DNA of 64,000 nt, taken from Fallopia convolvulus. Taxonomy: Eukaryota; Streptophyta; Magnoliopsida; Caryophyllales; Polygonaceae. Where the stretch lies: the NCBI GenBank assembly GCA_964016875.1, contig OZ024724.1:9534501-9598500 (forward strand), given 5' to 3'. Position numbers and translations under genes: made by a program. The notes under the pieces are model-generated. The model saw nothing but the letters and a program-made list of their open reading frames with translations, had not been told where the DNA came from and did no database searches. This document shows, one piece after another, positions 21,933 to 34,741 of this stretch (the stretch's first letter is position 1; every line of letters starts with the position of its first letter).

Positions 21933-23650
21933 ATGCCATCTCGTTTTTCCCGGAGAACCTTTGGGATAGACTACGACAGTGAACCCGAAAGATCCTTCCA
22001 TCGACGTTTGAGAGAAAAATGAGCAATGGCCGATGCTGAGACTCTTGTTCGAGAAATGGAAGAACTCCGCGCTCAGACGCAGCGCATGCAAGTGGACCGA
22101 GATGCTCAGGCTGCAGCTGTGCAGTGATTTCAGGAACAACTGAATGCTATCCCAAGGAATGCCAAGCAATACATGCACCCGGAATTTAGGGTTCCTGAAT
22201 CAGCTATTGTCCTCCCTGAAATTGAGCGCGCCTTTGAGATCAAGTCTCATTTCATCACTCTTATCAAGCGATCTCAATTTGAGGAGTGTCCCTTGGAGCA
22301 TATCAAGAGCTTCACCGACTTATGTGACACCATCGCTGTCGATGGCGTGTCGCTTGAATATGTTCTCTTGAAGGCGTTCAAGTGGTCTTTGTCCGGAAAG
22401 TCACTTACTTGGCTCAAAAGCTTACCTCCTAGGTCGATTACTACATGGAAGGCTTTGTAGGACCTGTTTCTGACAAAGTTCTTTCCACCGGCCAAGACTA
22501 CAGAGCTAAGAAAGCGCATCACCTCTTATCATCAACTTCCCAATGAAACCTTTGTGGAAACTTGGGAGCCGTTTAAGGAACTTCTTCGGCAATGTCCTAC
22601 TCATGGACAATCACCCTATGTGCTTCAGGAGATTTTCTTTTAGGGGATTAATGCCGCTATAAAGGACAAAATCAACCTTCATACTGATTGCGGGTTCATT
22701 GAGATGGATCCCGATTAAGCTTGAGCTTTGTTGGACAAACTAACCAACTATGATGCTGTGTACGGTACCCAACAAGCTAAGCCGACGGAGAGGAAGCATT
22801 ATGAACCACAATCCAATGTGGTTGATCGGGATGTGAAGTTCCAATTCATGCAAGATGAGATCAACCGATTGAAAAAGCAAGTAAGTTACTTTAAATCTTC
22901 TCAATCTTATCAAGAATGCGGGTCTTCCGCCCATACTACTTCCAATTGCACTAACTTGCAGCAAGTGCGAGCCGTTGAGGCTTATGAGGAGGTGAACTAC
23001 ATGAGAGGTTCCTATAGGAACCAAAACAATTATGCAGGGAGGAACATTGCTTAACCATCTTGGGGCAACCCTAATTATGACCAATACAAGCAACCCCCTC
23101 AACAAGAGCAACGTCCCCCTCCCTACCGTCCTCCGGACTATCAAGGGCAACCATCATGGGTGCAAGCGCTGCAAGAAGGAATCAACGGAGTCCAGAATGG
23201 GATCAATGGAGTACGAGCCGAGCTTACCACGCAAATGAAAGGTGTTCATGCAAGGTTGGGAGAATTTGACTCATGGAGAAAGAATGTCGATTCCCAACTT
23301 GGCAAGCTAGCTACTCAAATCCCGAGACCTCAAGGACAACTTCCGGGCCGCCCTGACTAGAATCCTATAAGCCGACCAAGCAATGGTGAAGTCCGAGCCA
23401 TGCACCTAAGGAGTGGTAAGCCGTTGCCCGAGCCACCCAACCATAAGGAGAAGGAACAAGCCTTAGGACCGACCCTCCAAGGGTCGTGCACGACCCCCTC
23501 ATGGGTCGTTCACGAGGATGCTTCTAATGAGGAAGAAGAGGCGATCGACCCAACTGGGGTCGAGCTCGACCACCCTTCACAAGTTAAGTCTTCTAACCCT
23601 TCTCCTTTTATTCAATCCTGATCTAAGGTACTTCCTTTCCCTTCTAAGAA
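21933..23650 (+). pseudogene. gag: Element B gag, several premature stops
   Basis: Gag forms the virus-like particle. The frame starts MPSRFSRRTFG at 21933 and is then broken by several in-frame stops, for example after ...RRLREK, before FQEQLNAIP, after TTWKAL and after YVLQEIFF. The capsid block with WLKSLPPRSI, LRQCPTHGQ and KDKINLHTDCGF is clear at about 22350-22750. The CCHC knuckle (YQECGSSAHTTSNC) has lost its first cysteine. The proline-rich linker carries the palindromes TCGTGCACGA (23484) and TCGTTCACGA (23506). Confidence 0.85.
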
Positions 23651-25409
23651 ACCCAAGGACTCGATGGAAGGAAAATTAAGCGCTTCGTTAAGTTGCTTCA
23701 AGGCTTGAATCTTTCCATTCCTTTCGCCGAGGCCTTGAAAGAAATGCATGCTTATACTAAATTCTTGAAGGAGATTTTATCTAGAAAGCGATCAATGTCA
23801 GAGCTAACGGATGAGGTGAGGTCGTTGGAGCTCCCCGAGAAGCTAGGCGATCCCGGTAAGTTTGCTATTACTATTGGTATTGGAGCTTACCGTTTCAAAG
23901 CTTTGTGTGATTTAGGTGCTAGTGCAAGCTTGCTTCCACTTTCAATTTGGTCCAAGACCAACATGGGGCCATTAGTACCGGTGAACATGAAGCTATACAT
24001 GGAGGATGGGTCATGCGTCAAGCCAACGAGAGTGGTAGATGATTTCCCAGTTCAAGTGGGGAAGTTTTTTGTGCCCAACGATTTCATAGTGATGGAGATG
24101 CCTGAGGACCCTGTGGTACCCATCATTCTCGGACGACCATTCTTAGCCCCCGCAGGAGCTATCACCGATGTGAAGAGCGATCTTCTCACCTTAATATTGG
24201 AGAAGAAGTGGTTGAGTTCCGATTCGACCCAACTATGAAGGAGTCAAGTCATGAGGAAGTCAAGATGCTATACACACACTCCGATTACATTGAGTGCAAC
24301 AACCCAACGGAGAAATTATTGACTTGGGAGCCTCTACCGCACGTTTCTGGGGTCTCAGGATCGACCCTCCAAGGGTCGTGCACGACCCTCCTGGACGAAA
24401 GTGAGGATCCCTACCTTGTCTTGGAAGCACTCATGGCGGAGCATGAGGAGGAAGTTAGCTTGCCCAAGCCTACTCCCGAGCTTAAGGAGCTCCCCGACTC
24501 CTTGAGGTATGCTTTTCTTGGTCCTAATTCTACTCTTCCCGTTATTATTAATGCTAACTTGAGTAAGGAAGAGGAGAACAAATTGCTTGATGTGCTTAAG
24601 ACTCATAGGAAAGCCATAGGATATTCACTAGAAGAACTTAGTGGTATTTCACCCTCATTGTGCATGCATAGGATTTATATGGAGGATGATCATAAACCCA
24701 CTATTGAGCATCAACGTAGGCTAAACCCTAAAATGAAAGAGGTAGTGTAGAAAGAAATTCTTAGGATGCTAGATGCTGGTATCATATTTCCTATCTTAGA
24801 TAGTAAATGGGTTAGCCTCGTACATGTAGTTCCTAAGAAAGGGGGAATGACGGTTGTAAAGAATGAAAAAGGGGAGTTGATTCCAACTAGGACCACCACT
24901 AAGTGGAGAATGTGCATAGACTATAGGAAACTTAATAGTGCCACTAGGAAGGATCACTTTCCACTCCCCTTCATTGACCAAGTCCTAGAACGCTTAGCCC
25001 AACACGATTACTTTTGTTATTTGGATGGCTATAGTGGTTTTTGGCATATTCCCATTCACCCCGATGATCAAGAGAAGACGACATTCACTTGTCCGTATGG
25101 TACGTTTGCTTATAGGAGGATGACATTTGGGCTTTGCAACGCCCCAACTACCTTTCAAAGATGCATGATGGCCATCTTCTCCGACATGATTGAGGAAATA
25201 GTGGAGGTATTCATGGATGATTTTTCAGTTTATGATTCCACTTTTGATTCATGTCTTGCTAATCTTTCTAGGGTCCTTAAAAGATGTGAGGAGACTAACC
25301 TTGTGTTCAATTGAGAGAAGTGTCATTTCATGGTTAGAGAGGGAATTGCCTTAGGTCATCTAGTATCTAAACGTGGGATTGAGGTGGACAAGGCAAAAAT
25401 TGAGCTTAT
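23651..25409 (+). pseudogene. pol: Element B protease and reverse transcriptase, 5' part
   Basis: The protease block has ALCDLGAS (active-site D-L-G) and IILGRPFLAPAG at about 23905-24160. A spacer with palindrome TCGTGCACGA (24376) precedes the reverse transcriptase. That domain shows MCIDYRKLNSATRKDHFPLP, GYSGFWHIP, FGLCNAPTTFQRCM and the catalytic FMDD (25210-25221). A frameshift lies near 24215, and stops near 24750 (after MKEVV) and 25314 (after LVFN) inactivate it. The domain continues at 55102 beyond element C. Confidence 0.88.
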
Positions 25410-26902
25410 TGTGGAGAGGGTTTCTTGACAACAAATAAATTTATAATCAAGACCCCGCTGAGTATAGGGAGGTCAGGATCGTTCCACATGAAGCAAGGTT
25501 GTTTGTCTATCGACTACTGAAAATAAAACAAAAGCAAACAAAAACACACAGGAGCAGCCTCGTTAACGAAGTTGTCAGCCTCGTTAACGACCTACCGCAA
25601 ATAAAAAGACTAAAACTACGACCCAGACAAGTTCGGTACCGAGCCAACAAATTCAGCAACGAATATGATTATGAGAGAATTAAAATAAAAATAAAAATCT
25701 AGGACAAGGGTTACCACAACATAGTCATGCACACAAGCTCGTAAGAAGATAGAATATCATGCCTTTAAATAGATAGATGCATCAACTTTCATTGACTCAG
25801 CAAGTAAATTAATCTACTTTTATAAACTAACTCACTCAATTGCTTGCTTTGGATCTAAAGCTTGAAACTTTCGCATTCAAACAATATCAACCTTCAAGTT
25901 TATAACTTTCTCTTTCAATCAAGTCAACAACTCAAATTACCTCAACTTTCATCTCGGTATAATCACAACAAACAATCTAAATAATGGATAAAAGGCATTT
26001 AACACAAAATCTCACTCACCAAACATGCATAACTATGCCGGGTTTCAACCCCGACCCTAGATAAAAGGACTACTCACTAATCATAACGATGAAACCAATA
26101 ACTTCAATCAAAGAAAACATTGAAAACAAAACACTACTCAAATTAATAAATAATATTGTCTTACAGAGATTCAGAAGAAACCGAAAAAACCTCAAACACC
26201 AAATCAAAATCACGACTAACGACCCCGGTAACTCTCGTCCACCGAGCTCTTCGATCACAACTTCCGACTCGTCTCTCTCTTCTCTCGGTTCTTCCTCTTC
26301 TCTCCTCTATCTAACTACGATCCAATCCCCCCTCTTCTATGCTAGAATAGAAGGGTATTTATACTAAAAAGGCTAGAAACTAAAAAAAGCTAAAAGATAT
26401 AAACTTTCCTAAAAAGATAGAATCTATTCTAAAAGATAGAAATAAAATCTAGAAAGATAACAAGACCTAAAATACATAATATAATAACCCTGAAATCATA
26501 AAAAGATACTCTACCGACACGGAAATAAATTCCCGCACAGGATCGGTGAGTCAGAAAGTCAACCTCTCGATTATTCTATCTCGTGGCCTCTTTAACGAAC
26601 CCTTCAGGGTCGTTAACGAGCCTGGGTTTGGCTTTCTTCAACACTTCTCTTCCAAAAACTCAAACTTCAGCTTCTTCACTCTGTAATCCTCCGTCCTTTA
26701 TCATAGCTCTTTATTCCGGCTTCAAACATCACCTTTTCCTTGCTAAAACCTACAAAAAGACACAAAACCGAGTAGCTTCCATACTTTTCACAAAATATGT
26801 AAAACTATCCAAAAACACACAAAACTAACTCTAAACTTATCAAAACTAATCCTAATAACCTTAGAAAACCTATCAAAAACTATACTAAAAACAAGAACAT
26901 CA
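25410..26902 (-). repeat. Element C 3' LTR, 1493 bp
   Basis: In plus coordinates it starts TGTGGAGAGGG and ends GAACATCA, so on its own strand it runs TGATGTTC to CTCCACA. TATA box (reverse) at 26356-26363. Palindrome pairs lie at 25560/25581 and 26589/26610, both 21 bp apart. It retains a palindrome and about 50 bp that the 5' LTR (53657-55096) lacks. Confidence 0.92.
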
Positions 26903-28594
26903 AAATACCCCAGACTTAGACTTGCTTGTCCTCAAGCAATCACAAAACAATAATCAAAACCAAACAACTTGCTCATCAAACTATAGCCATTATCAAAAAA
27001 GCAACTTCAAAACATATAGAAGAAAAAATAGCAAAGGACTATTAATGTCATCACACATATGCACCTAAAATAGACACAAGAAAATACAATCCAACCTCAC
27101 AAGGGATAATGTGTTTCTCTCAACTCTCAAGTGTTTAAGCTTATAAATATGTCTCTCAACTCATCTTATATGCAAAAACTCATAGAAATTGGAACTTATA
27201 TCACCAAACTCTCCACCCAAGATTCGTCAAAACAAACAAAAATCATCAAGAGAACTTAGGGGGCTCAATGAAAAACTTCATAGAAGCTTCCATTCGGCCG
27301 GGTTGTAATGGGGCTTGGTAAGACAATAAGGCGTGGAAAATATTTTGGTCATGTGGTGCTAATAATATCCGGGAATCAAAGACTCCTAAAACTCACACAA
27401 CAACCAAAAACTCTCATAAACAATATACCAAACTCACTCTTCTTTATGCACTTTTTCCTTACTCACCCAATATATTCCTAGAAAGTCTCATAAACAAAAG
27501 AATCTCCGGCTTATATCATAAACACTATGCATCTCTTATTTCATCATTTTTTTCTTTCTTTTTTTTTTCTTTTTCGCTGCCTCGTTAACGAACCCTTCAG
27601 GGTCGTTAACGATCTCATCGTGTACTCCTTATTCTTAACAACTTCTTTTTATGCATTTTTTTGTACCAAGAGATCTTTCTTTTTTCAAAATTAACTCAAG
27701 AGACTTCCAATCTACCCTTTCCAACAATCTTTCAATTTCAAACCAAACATAACATCTCTCTCTCTCTCCCTTTTTTTTAACACTCAACAAAACAATTTCC
27801 TCTCCAAATCTAAGTCCTAATCCCCGGATAGGGTCAAGCTTATATCGGCTAGGGGACGATTTTGTGGAGCTAAAAATAAAAGGCTTCAGGCTCAAATTGG
27901 CTGTCAAAAGAAGGATAATGTAAAGGTGGATATGGAATAATAGGGCTTATAAAAATAAGTTCTCCATCATATCATTTTCATAAGTAATGAACTAAAAATC
28001 TTATATAGGTCTCAAGTAATAGATAACCATCACAATTCCAAGATATAATATGCATATAGAGAGTAAATCACACAAAAAAGAAGAGGGATTCGTTAATGTT
28101 CTCCCTATAAGGCTAAAAATACTCACAAGGTAAATTTTGTTGGATTGTATCACTTATGCTAAAAAAGGTATATGTGCTCAATTTCATCAAATGTTATTCC
28201 TTCCTAAAAACAACTTCAAAATAAGAATCCGACTATATTCTCAAAGACATGATTGCAAGGAATTATATGATCATGCTAGCAACTACTATCATAGAACATA
28301 AGAAAGGGATATTTATCAATTCTAAAACTTTTTTTTATTTTTTTAGATTTTATTAAAAAAAAAATTCTTTTTTTTTCGAAATTAAAACTACCTAAGACAA
28401 AACACATAGGACAACGAGACACAAAACTTTTCTACTTTCTTCCACCCCATACTTAAAATTACAGTGTCCCCACTGTAAGAAATAAGAAGAAGGAAAGAAA
28501 TAGAAAAGAAAAACACATGAAAAACAAGAAAAGAGAAAACAAAAACTTACAAAGTCTTAGAAGTGGAAAACAAGGAAAACATCTTCAAGCTGGA
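26903..28594 (-). other. Element C 3' non-coding block
   Basis: Conserved counterpart of 15303-17063 in A and 49207-50978 in D. It holds the hairpin (TTGCTTGTCCTCAAGCAA, about 26922-26941), a mutated PPT (CCCCAGACTTA), a palindrome pair at 27582/27603, and a PPT-like CCCCATACTTA near 28445. No gene-like frame. Confidence 0.7.
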
Positions 28595-30199
28595 TCAACG
28601 GTTAGGTGGAGGAAAATAGTGCTCGAAGTTCCCCATGAAGTCGTACATCGTCCTCCAGCGCTCAGCATCCTCTGTATGTCTCTGACGGTGCCTCTCATCC
28701 TCAAATGTCATCCGAGCTGAATAGACACTCTCCCATCTATCCATCCTCTGATGAATGTGGTCCTGCTGGAGGTTGAGCTGTTGCATCCGTGCAGAAAGAT
28801 CCTCGGCCCATGGTGGCGGAATGCTCGATCCAGTGTATTCAGGCTGAGGAGGTGGTGGGTAGTGAGGCTGGAAGTGATCATGGTGAAGCACCGGGTGATA
28901 TGGAACAAGCCCATAAGAGTAAGGATCAGTAGGAACTGGCGAAGAGTCGATAGGAGCTCTCGGTGGGGCGTTAACGACCATGGGTACCTCATTATCAGCA
29001 GATGTAGAAGGTTGGAAATGATCGGTAACGAGCCTGGTGGGATCGTCAACGAGGATGTTGGTGCCTAGTACTTCTGTGTCGAGGTCTTCTTCCTCGAAGT
29101 TAATCTCCTCTGTGCCGCCTTCTGTGTCGGCCTCCTCGGTATCTTCTCCAACTAGCTCGGTATCCTCATCTTCATCTTCATCTTCATCCATTGCATCTTC
29201 CTCTCTTTCAAACCGGGACACACATGGCCTAAGTGATAGCTCATCCTCCGGCTTGGGCTCCAAAGGGAAAGCATGTCCCGTCCACGCCTCGTACCAATTT
29301 GATATGTAAAGTAACTCCAACATATCGAGGGTGGGTGTAACAAGGCGGTTTTGAACTTTTACTTTAAACCCTCTCTCAGCTTGAATGAAGATACTAGAAC
29401 TATACCAATAGTTCTTGTTGAGTAACTGAGCATGAGCCGGTGTGTAGAGAGTGAGGTCGACTCCAAGGTTGGTGGCCAAAAGACTGACCAAGTTACCACA
29501 CCAAACTTCCTTGGACTTGGTTGATTTCTCTATGTAGTAGAGCCATTCACACCCCAAATTCAAAGGGTCGGGCTTCTCGAAAAGGATAGTACGAAGACCA
29601 GCAACTTCCGTCCTCGTTGGCCTGTTCAACTCTCTCTTTGGCCAGAATGTAGCGGCTCGGAGAATGATCCTGAAGATGGGGTTGATGATGCTTGCCCCAG
29701 ATAGTGCCGCTGTGGAGGATTGGACCTCCCCGGTGATGTAACTCCATGTCTGAGTCACCCTGTAGTCCTTCAAAATGTAGTCTCTAGAAGGGTTCGGGAG
29801 TTCCAGAAGTGCATTGAACTCCGCTATAGTGAACTCACGGCTCATATTGCCGAGTCGAAACTGGATGCGTCCCGCCGAAGTCTTCGACGGGAAACTTTTC
29901 TCTAGAGTGGCCAAGAACTCGGATGTGAGGGACGGAAAATATGGTAAATCCTTCTTCTTCAATAGATGAGATGCCCTGAGAATAACAAAGGCCTCCTTGA
30001 CATCCGTGTAAATCCCCGTGTGTACAACACTTGACTTCGAGAACCACCGAGTGTTGTGGTCCTTCTCTAGAATGGCACGGTATCGTTTCACTTGGCCTTA
30101 ACTGCTCAAGATCACATTATCCATGCGAGGTGGGGATGGGGACCTCTGATTCCTTCTCTTCTTCTAAGCTCGGGTAGCGGGTCTGCTTGAACTTGCCAT
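28595..30199 (-). pseudogene. Element C ORF3, nearly full length, two early stops
   Basis: The frame from the ATG at 30199 spans 535 codons. Two nonsense codons fall early: one after MASSSRPATRA and one before GQVKRYRAIL. From about 30091 it is open for 498 codons, the longest intact ORF3 stretch in the window. It shares the ILELPNPSRDY-type block (here LLELPNPSRDY), TWSYITGEVQSS, ATFWPKRELNRP, YTPAHAQLLNKNYWYSS, a strongly acidic region (DEDEDEDEDTELVGEDTEE), the VTDHFQP region and the MQQLNLQQDHIHQRMDRWE helix. No membrane segment is visible. The function is unknown; the position is that of the Athila env-like gene. Confidence 0.75.
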
Positions 30200-31422
30200 G
30201 AGATCTACAAAACAATCATGATTTTTCCAAGATAAGGTCCATTCAAAATAGATAGGCAAGAGACCCCATACTTGGTCTCAAAGTAACCTCGGAATTATTC
30301 GTCAACTACCCAATTGGGTCGTTAAAGAATCTGGACTGGTTTAGAATCGGTGAAGCATACACAGGGTCGTTAACGAGCCTAGGTGGGTCGTTAACGAGCT
30401 GCCGAGAGCCAGTTCACAGAATTCCGAATGTCATCAACTTTAAAAATTAGACCACAAATCAAGTATGCATCCTCTATACTCCTCCACTAGACACACAATC
30501 GGATTTTATGCACCCCATACTTGCTCGATTGCCCATCCCGATCATGCTAGAATTACCCAAAATTGACATGAAAAGATTGAACTTAAGACTAGAACAAGAA
30601 AAATTCATACTTTTCTAATTAGAGTGTTGCAATAGATAATCTAACATGAATAATCTTCCCTAGAACAAGAACAAATAAGCACAACCAAGAATTTTCATGA
30701 GCAAAATCCAAACATGGAAATAGATCCTCCCTATGAACAAGATCCAAGACATGAAATTTCTACCCTAAAAATCATGAATCTTGCAATTTAATGGTTACGG
30801 TTTAGAAATCATACCGGAGAATTGATAATTTGAAGAACAAAGGGTCGGATTGGGGTGGTTAACGAGTGTGAATCTCGTCGGTGGAAGTCCGGGGTTCCGA
30901 GCTTCGGTAACGAGGGTGTCTCCGGCGATTGGTGGAGGTGAGAATTTCCGATCGGTAGTGGGGGATCTCCAAGATCTTTGGTAGGATCTTTGAGGGATTT
31001 GGAGTTTAAGGATTTGAGAGTGAAATTTTTAAGAGGGGTAGAAGGGTTATATAGGAGAGGGTAGGGATAGGAAGAGGTGAAAGGGGGCGGTGGCATGTGG
31101 TAGGTAAAAGATAGATTAGGTTAAAAAAACTTACCTGCCCGTTTTGACGAATCGGGTCGTCGAATCGGGTCGTTAACGACCCTGGGTGGGTCGTTAACGA
31201 GCCACCGTAGCCTCTTGGAGTGATTTTTGAGCCCTTCTCCTGCATCTTGTTAGCTCAACATTTATCCTAATTTCTATCCTAAAAACTACTAAAGAAAAGA
31301 AAAACTCAAAAGAAAACTAAGAAAAAGAATCTAAAAAAAGAAAAGTCTAGTCTAAACTAAGAGCGGGTTGCCTCCCGTAAGCGCTATGTTTAACGTCGTT
31401 AGCCCGACGTACTTCTCTTGCT
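30200..31422 (-). promoter_or_regulatory. Element C internal promoter and leader intron of ORF3
   Basis: On the minus strand this holds a palindrome pair (31191/31170, 21 bp), donor-like CAG|GTAAGT (GT at 31134), a TATATA box (31053-31048), CT-rich leader, donor-like CCG|GTATGATTT (GT at 30814), a palindrome pair (30388/30367) and the acceptor TTTTGTAG ending at 30205, five nt before the ATG. The predicted leader intron is 610 bp, against 608 in A and 609 in D. The Athila-type word GGGAGGCAACCCGC lies near its upstream edge (about 31367-31380). Confidence 0.65.
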
Positions 31423-33144
31423 TCATGGTGGCTCATCTGTAGCTTTGTCAGGGTCTCGAGATACCCCATACTTAGCTTTGTAAGCGTTGTTTGCTTGAGT
31501 CACTAAGCTAGGTCCCTTGTCTTCTGTTAGTATGCCCGGTATTCCTACATATGGGTTAGTGAAATCCGAAAACCAAGCCGGTTTGGACTCCTCAATAGCA
31601 TAAACTGTGGAGCATGGTGCAGGAGTAAAGCAAGACGAAGAGTACTCACCTTGATAATTCCCTTGTATGTGAGACTTGTTAGTGGGCCACGTGAGCTTGG
31701 CGGGGTCCTGTGAGAGGATCTCGTCCTCTTTCAAAGTTGGTGGATGTTCGGTAGTATCAGCTATGTCGAGTTCTGGTTGGGGCAACTCGATTTGTGCGAC
31801 CGCGCTTGGGTCATTTGCGTTTTGGTCCAAGCTAAATTCCACACGTTCTTCTCCAATCTCAAAAGTAAGAAGTCCTTTCCGCACATCGACCTTGGCATTT
31901 GTTGTAGCTAGGAATGGTCTGCCTAGGATAACAGGGACATGAGGATCCTCAGGCATGTCGAGGATGACGAAATCATTTGGTATGAAAAATTTCCCAATTT
32001 GAATAGGGTAGTCATCCACAACCCCTTTGGCTTTGACACATGATCCGTCCTCCATGAAGAGATTCATATCCACAGGCTCTAATGGTCCCATGTTGGCTTT
32101 TAACCAAATTGAAAGAGAGAGTAAACCGGTACTGGCTCCCAAATCACATAAAGCTTTGAATTTGTGGTCGCCTATACCAATTGTGATAGCAAATCTCCCT
32201 GGATCTCCAAGCTTTTTTGGTAAAGTAATAGATCGGACTTAATCCTGCAACTCGGTGATGGATCTTTTCATGCTAAGAATATCTTTCAAAAATTTTGTGT
32301 AAGCCGGCATTTCGCTTAGGGCCTCAGCGAATGGGATGGAAATATTAATGCCCTGAAGGATCTTCACGAAACGCTTGAACTTGCTCTCAGTAGAGTCCAT
32401 AGATTTCTTAGTTGGAAATGGAAGAGATTTCACCATTCTCGGAACCAAGTTAGGCTTAAGAGGTGAAAGTACCGGGTCGACACTAGGGTCGTTAGGTACC
32501 TCGGCGGGTCGTTACCGACCCTGATGGGGTCGTTAACTACCCTAGGAATGAGAGAAGGGCTCGGATTAGAAAACTTACCTTGGTTAGGGTCGTTAGGTAC
32601 CCTTGGAGCCTCGTCATCGTGGCATATTGGTTCGGTACTTGCTCTCGCTGGCTCGTTACTGATCTGCACTGTGACGTCCTCTTCCTTCTTGTCCTTAGCT
32701 TGGACTCGCTCCGACAATGTCTTCCCGCTCCTAAGGTGCACCGCCGCTATTTGTCCCTTAGGGTTTTCCTCGGGGCGGCCCGGTAGTTGCCCTTGTGGTC
32801 TCGGAATCTGTGCAACAAGGTTCCCTAGTTGGGAATCAACACTCTTCTTCCATATATCGAACTCTCCCCATCTTTTTTTTTGTTTGTTTAGGTTGGCCTG
32901 AACTTCGTTAACCTTGTTAGTCACTCCGTTAATGCCTTCCCGTAACCCTTGAACCAATGATGGTGGCTCCTGATGGCCTGGAGGTCGATACGGTGCAGGT
33001 CGTCTATCCGGCGGAGGCGCTGGATAGTTGGGATTTGGATTTTGATTGCCTCATGCCTGATAATTGTTTAACCTGTCAAAATAGCTAGGTTGGTTCCTGT
33101 ATGGTCCTCTTATATAATTCATCTCAGCAATTGTCTCAGCGGCT
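31423..33144 (-). pseudogene. gag: Element C gag 3' part and protease, fused to a pol remnant
   Basis: Reading down the minus strand from the D insertion, gag resumes with its glycine/asparagine-rich tail, RWGEFDIWKKSVDSQLG and RPQGQLPGRPEENP. A frameshift near 32500 and a stop near 32240 break it. The protease block has KALCDLGAS and VILGRPFLATTNA. The frame then ends with PAWFSDFTNPYVG, resembling the PWFADFAN segment that precedes integrase in B and E, and AKYGVS, resembling the KYGVSH of the integrase core. This suggests that pol was deleted, leaving two small scraps in frame. Confidence 0.75.
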
Positions 33145-33149
33145 CTGAC

Positions 33150-34626
33150 TGATCGCATTTTTAGTATAGTTTTTAGTAGGTTTTCTTTGATTATTAGGTT
33201 TTGTTTTGTTAAGTTTAGGATTAGTTTTGAGTGTTTTTAGGTAGTTTTGCATATTTCTATGGAAAGAGTGGAAGCTACGCTATTTTGTGTATTTTGTAGG
33301 TTTTAGCAAGGAAAAGAGCTATATGGAGTTGAATTTGGAGCATTACAGCGAAAGACGGAGGAGTACAAGAATGAATAAGTCAAAGCTTAAGATTACGAGA
33401 GGAAGTGTGGAAGAAAACAAAAGCCCAGGCTCGTGAACGAGGCTGTGAGGGCTCGTTAACGAGGCCACGAAGAAGAAGAAGTGAAGATTTATTTTATAAT
33501 TCACCGATCCTGAGCGGGAATTAATTTCCGTGTCGGTTGAGTATCTTTTTAGAATCTTTTAGGGTTATTAGAATATGTATTTTAGGTCTTAATATCTTTT
33601 TAGATTTTATTTCTATCTTTTAGGGTTTGTTTCTATCTTCTTAGGAAAGTTTATATCTTTTAGCATTTTTAGTTTTTAGCTTTTTAGTATAAATACCCTT
33701 CTATCTAGCATAGAAAAGGGGGAAGCTTTTAGAAGAGATTTTCGAAGGGCCGAGAGAGGAGAAGTCGGATCGGAGTCGGATCGAGGAGGCTCGGTAGACG
33801 ACAGTCACCGGGGTCGTTAGTCGCGATTATGATTCGGTATTTTGATGTTTTCGGTTGCTTCTGAATCTCTGTAAGACGATATTTTCTTATTAATTTGAGT
33901 TTTGTTTTGTTTCAATGTTTCTTTTGATTGAAGTTATTAGTTTCTTCGTTATGATTAGTGAGTAGTTTTCTTTTCTAGGATCGGGGTTAAGCCCGACATA
34001 GTTGAGCATGTTTGATGAGTAAGATTGTGTGTTGAATGCCTTTTATCTTTTATTGAGAATTGTTTGTTGTGCTTATACCAAAACGAAAGTTGAGGTAATT
34101 TAGGTTTTTAACTTGATTGAAAGAGAAAGTTAGTAACTTGAAGGTTGATATTGTTTGAATACGAAAGTTTCAAGCTTTAGATCCAAAACAAGCGATTAAG
34201 TGAATTAGGAAGCGAAAGTTTGTTAATTTACTTGTTAAGTCAACGAGAGTTGATGACTCTATCTGTTTAAAGGCATGATCTTATCTTCTTACGAGTTTTT
34301 CCGCTTGGCTATGTTGTGGTGTCCCTAGTCCTAGATCTTTGTTTTATTTGAATTATTTCTAGTGAATTTTTGTTGCTGAGTACGTGCCTCGGTACCGAAT
34401 TTAATTAGATTTTAATAGGGTAGTTATTTTAAGTGTTCTTGTGTTCGGTGGTTCGTTAACGACCCTGACAACGTCGTTAACGAGGCTGCTTGTGAGTGTT
34501 TTTATTTGCTTTTTAATAGATTGATAAATGAACAACCTTGCTTCCTGTGGAACGATCCTGACCTCCCTATACTCAGCGGAGTCTTGATTATAAATTTATT
34601 TGTTGTCAAAAAAACCTCGTTCAACA
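33150..34626 (+). repeat. Element D 5' LTR, 1477 bp
   Basis: Starts TGATCGCATT, lacking three bases present at the start of the 3' copy, and ends GTTCAACA. TATA box at 33688-33695. Palindrome pairs lie at 33431/33453 (22 bp, the first with one change) and 34453/34474 (21 bp). Confidence 0.93.
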
Positions 34627-34629
34627 AAT

Positions 34630-34647
34630 TGGCGCCGTTGTCGGGGA
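34630..34647 (+). promoter_or_regulatory. Element D primer binding site (tRNA-Asp)
   Basis: TGGCGCCGTTGTCGGGGA, 3 nt after the LTR, matches the tRNA-Asp(GUC) complement except one C to T, which still allows a G-U pair. Confidence 0.9.
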
Positions 34648-34741
34648 AGCAACGAGTTTGTTAGTTTATCTTTGGGTTCGGGAATAGCCCGACCCCGTTT
34701 TTGTTTTTAATTTTTGTTTTCTTTGTCTGTTTTCTCAGTGT

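Noticed and set aside
26089..26367. 92-codon frame, repeated at 54282-54560
   Set aside because: Both copies are in the C LTRs, antisense to the element; a serine-rich low-complexity product.
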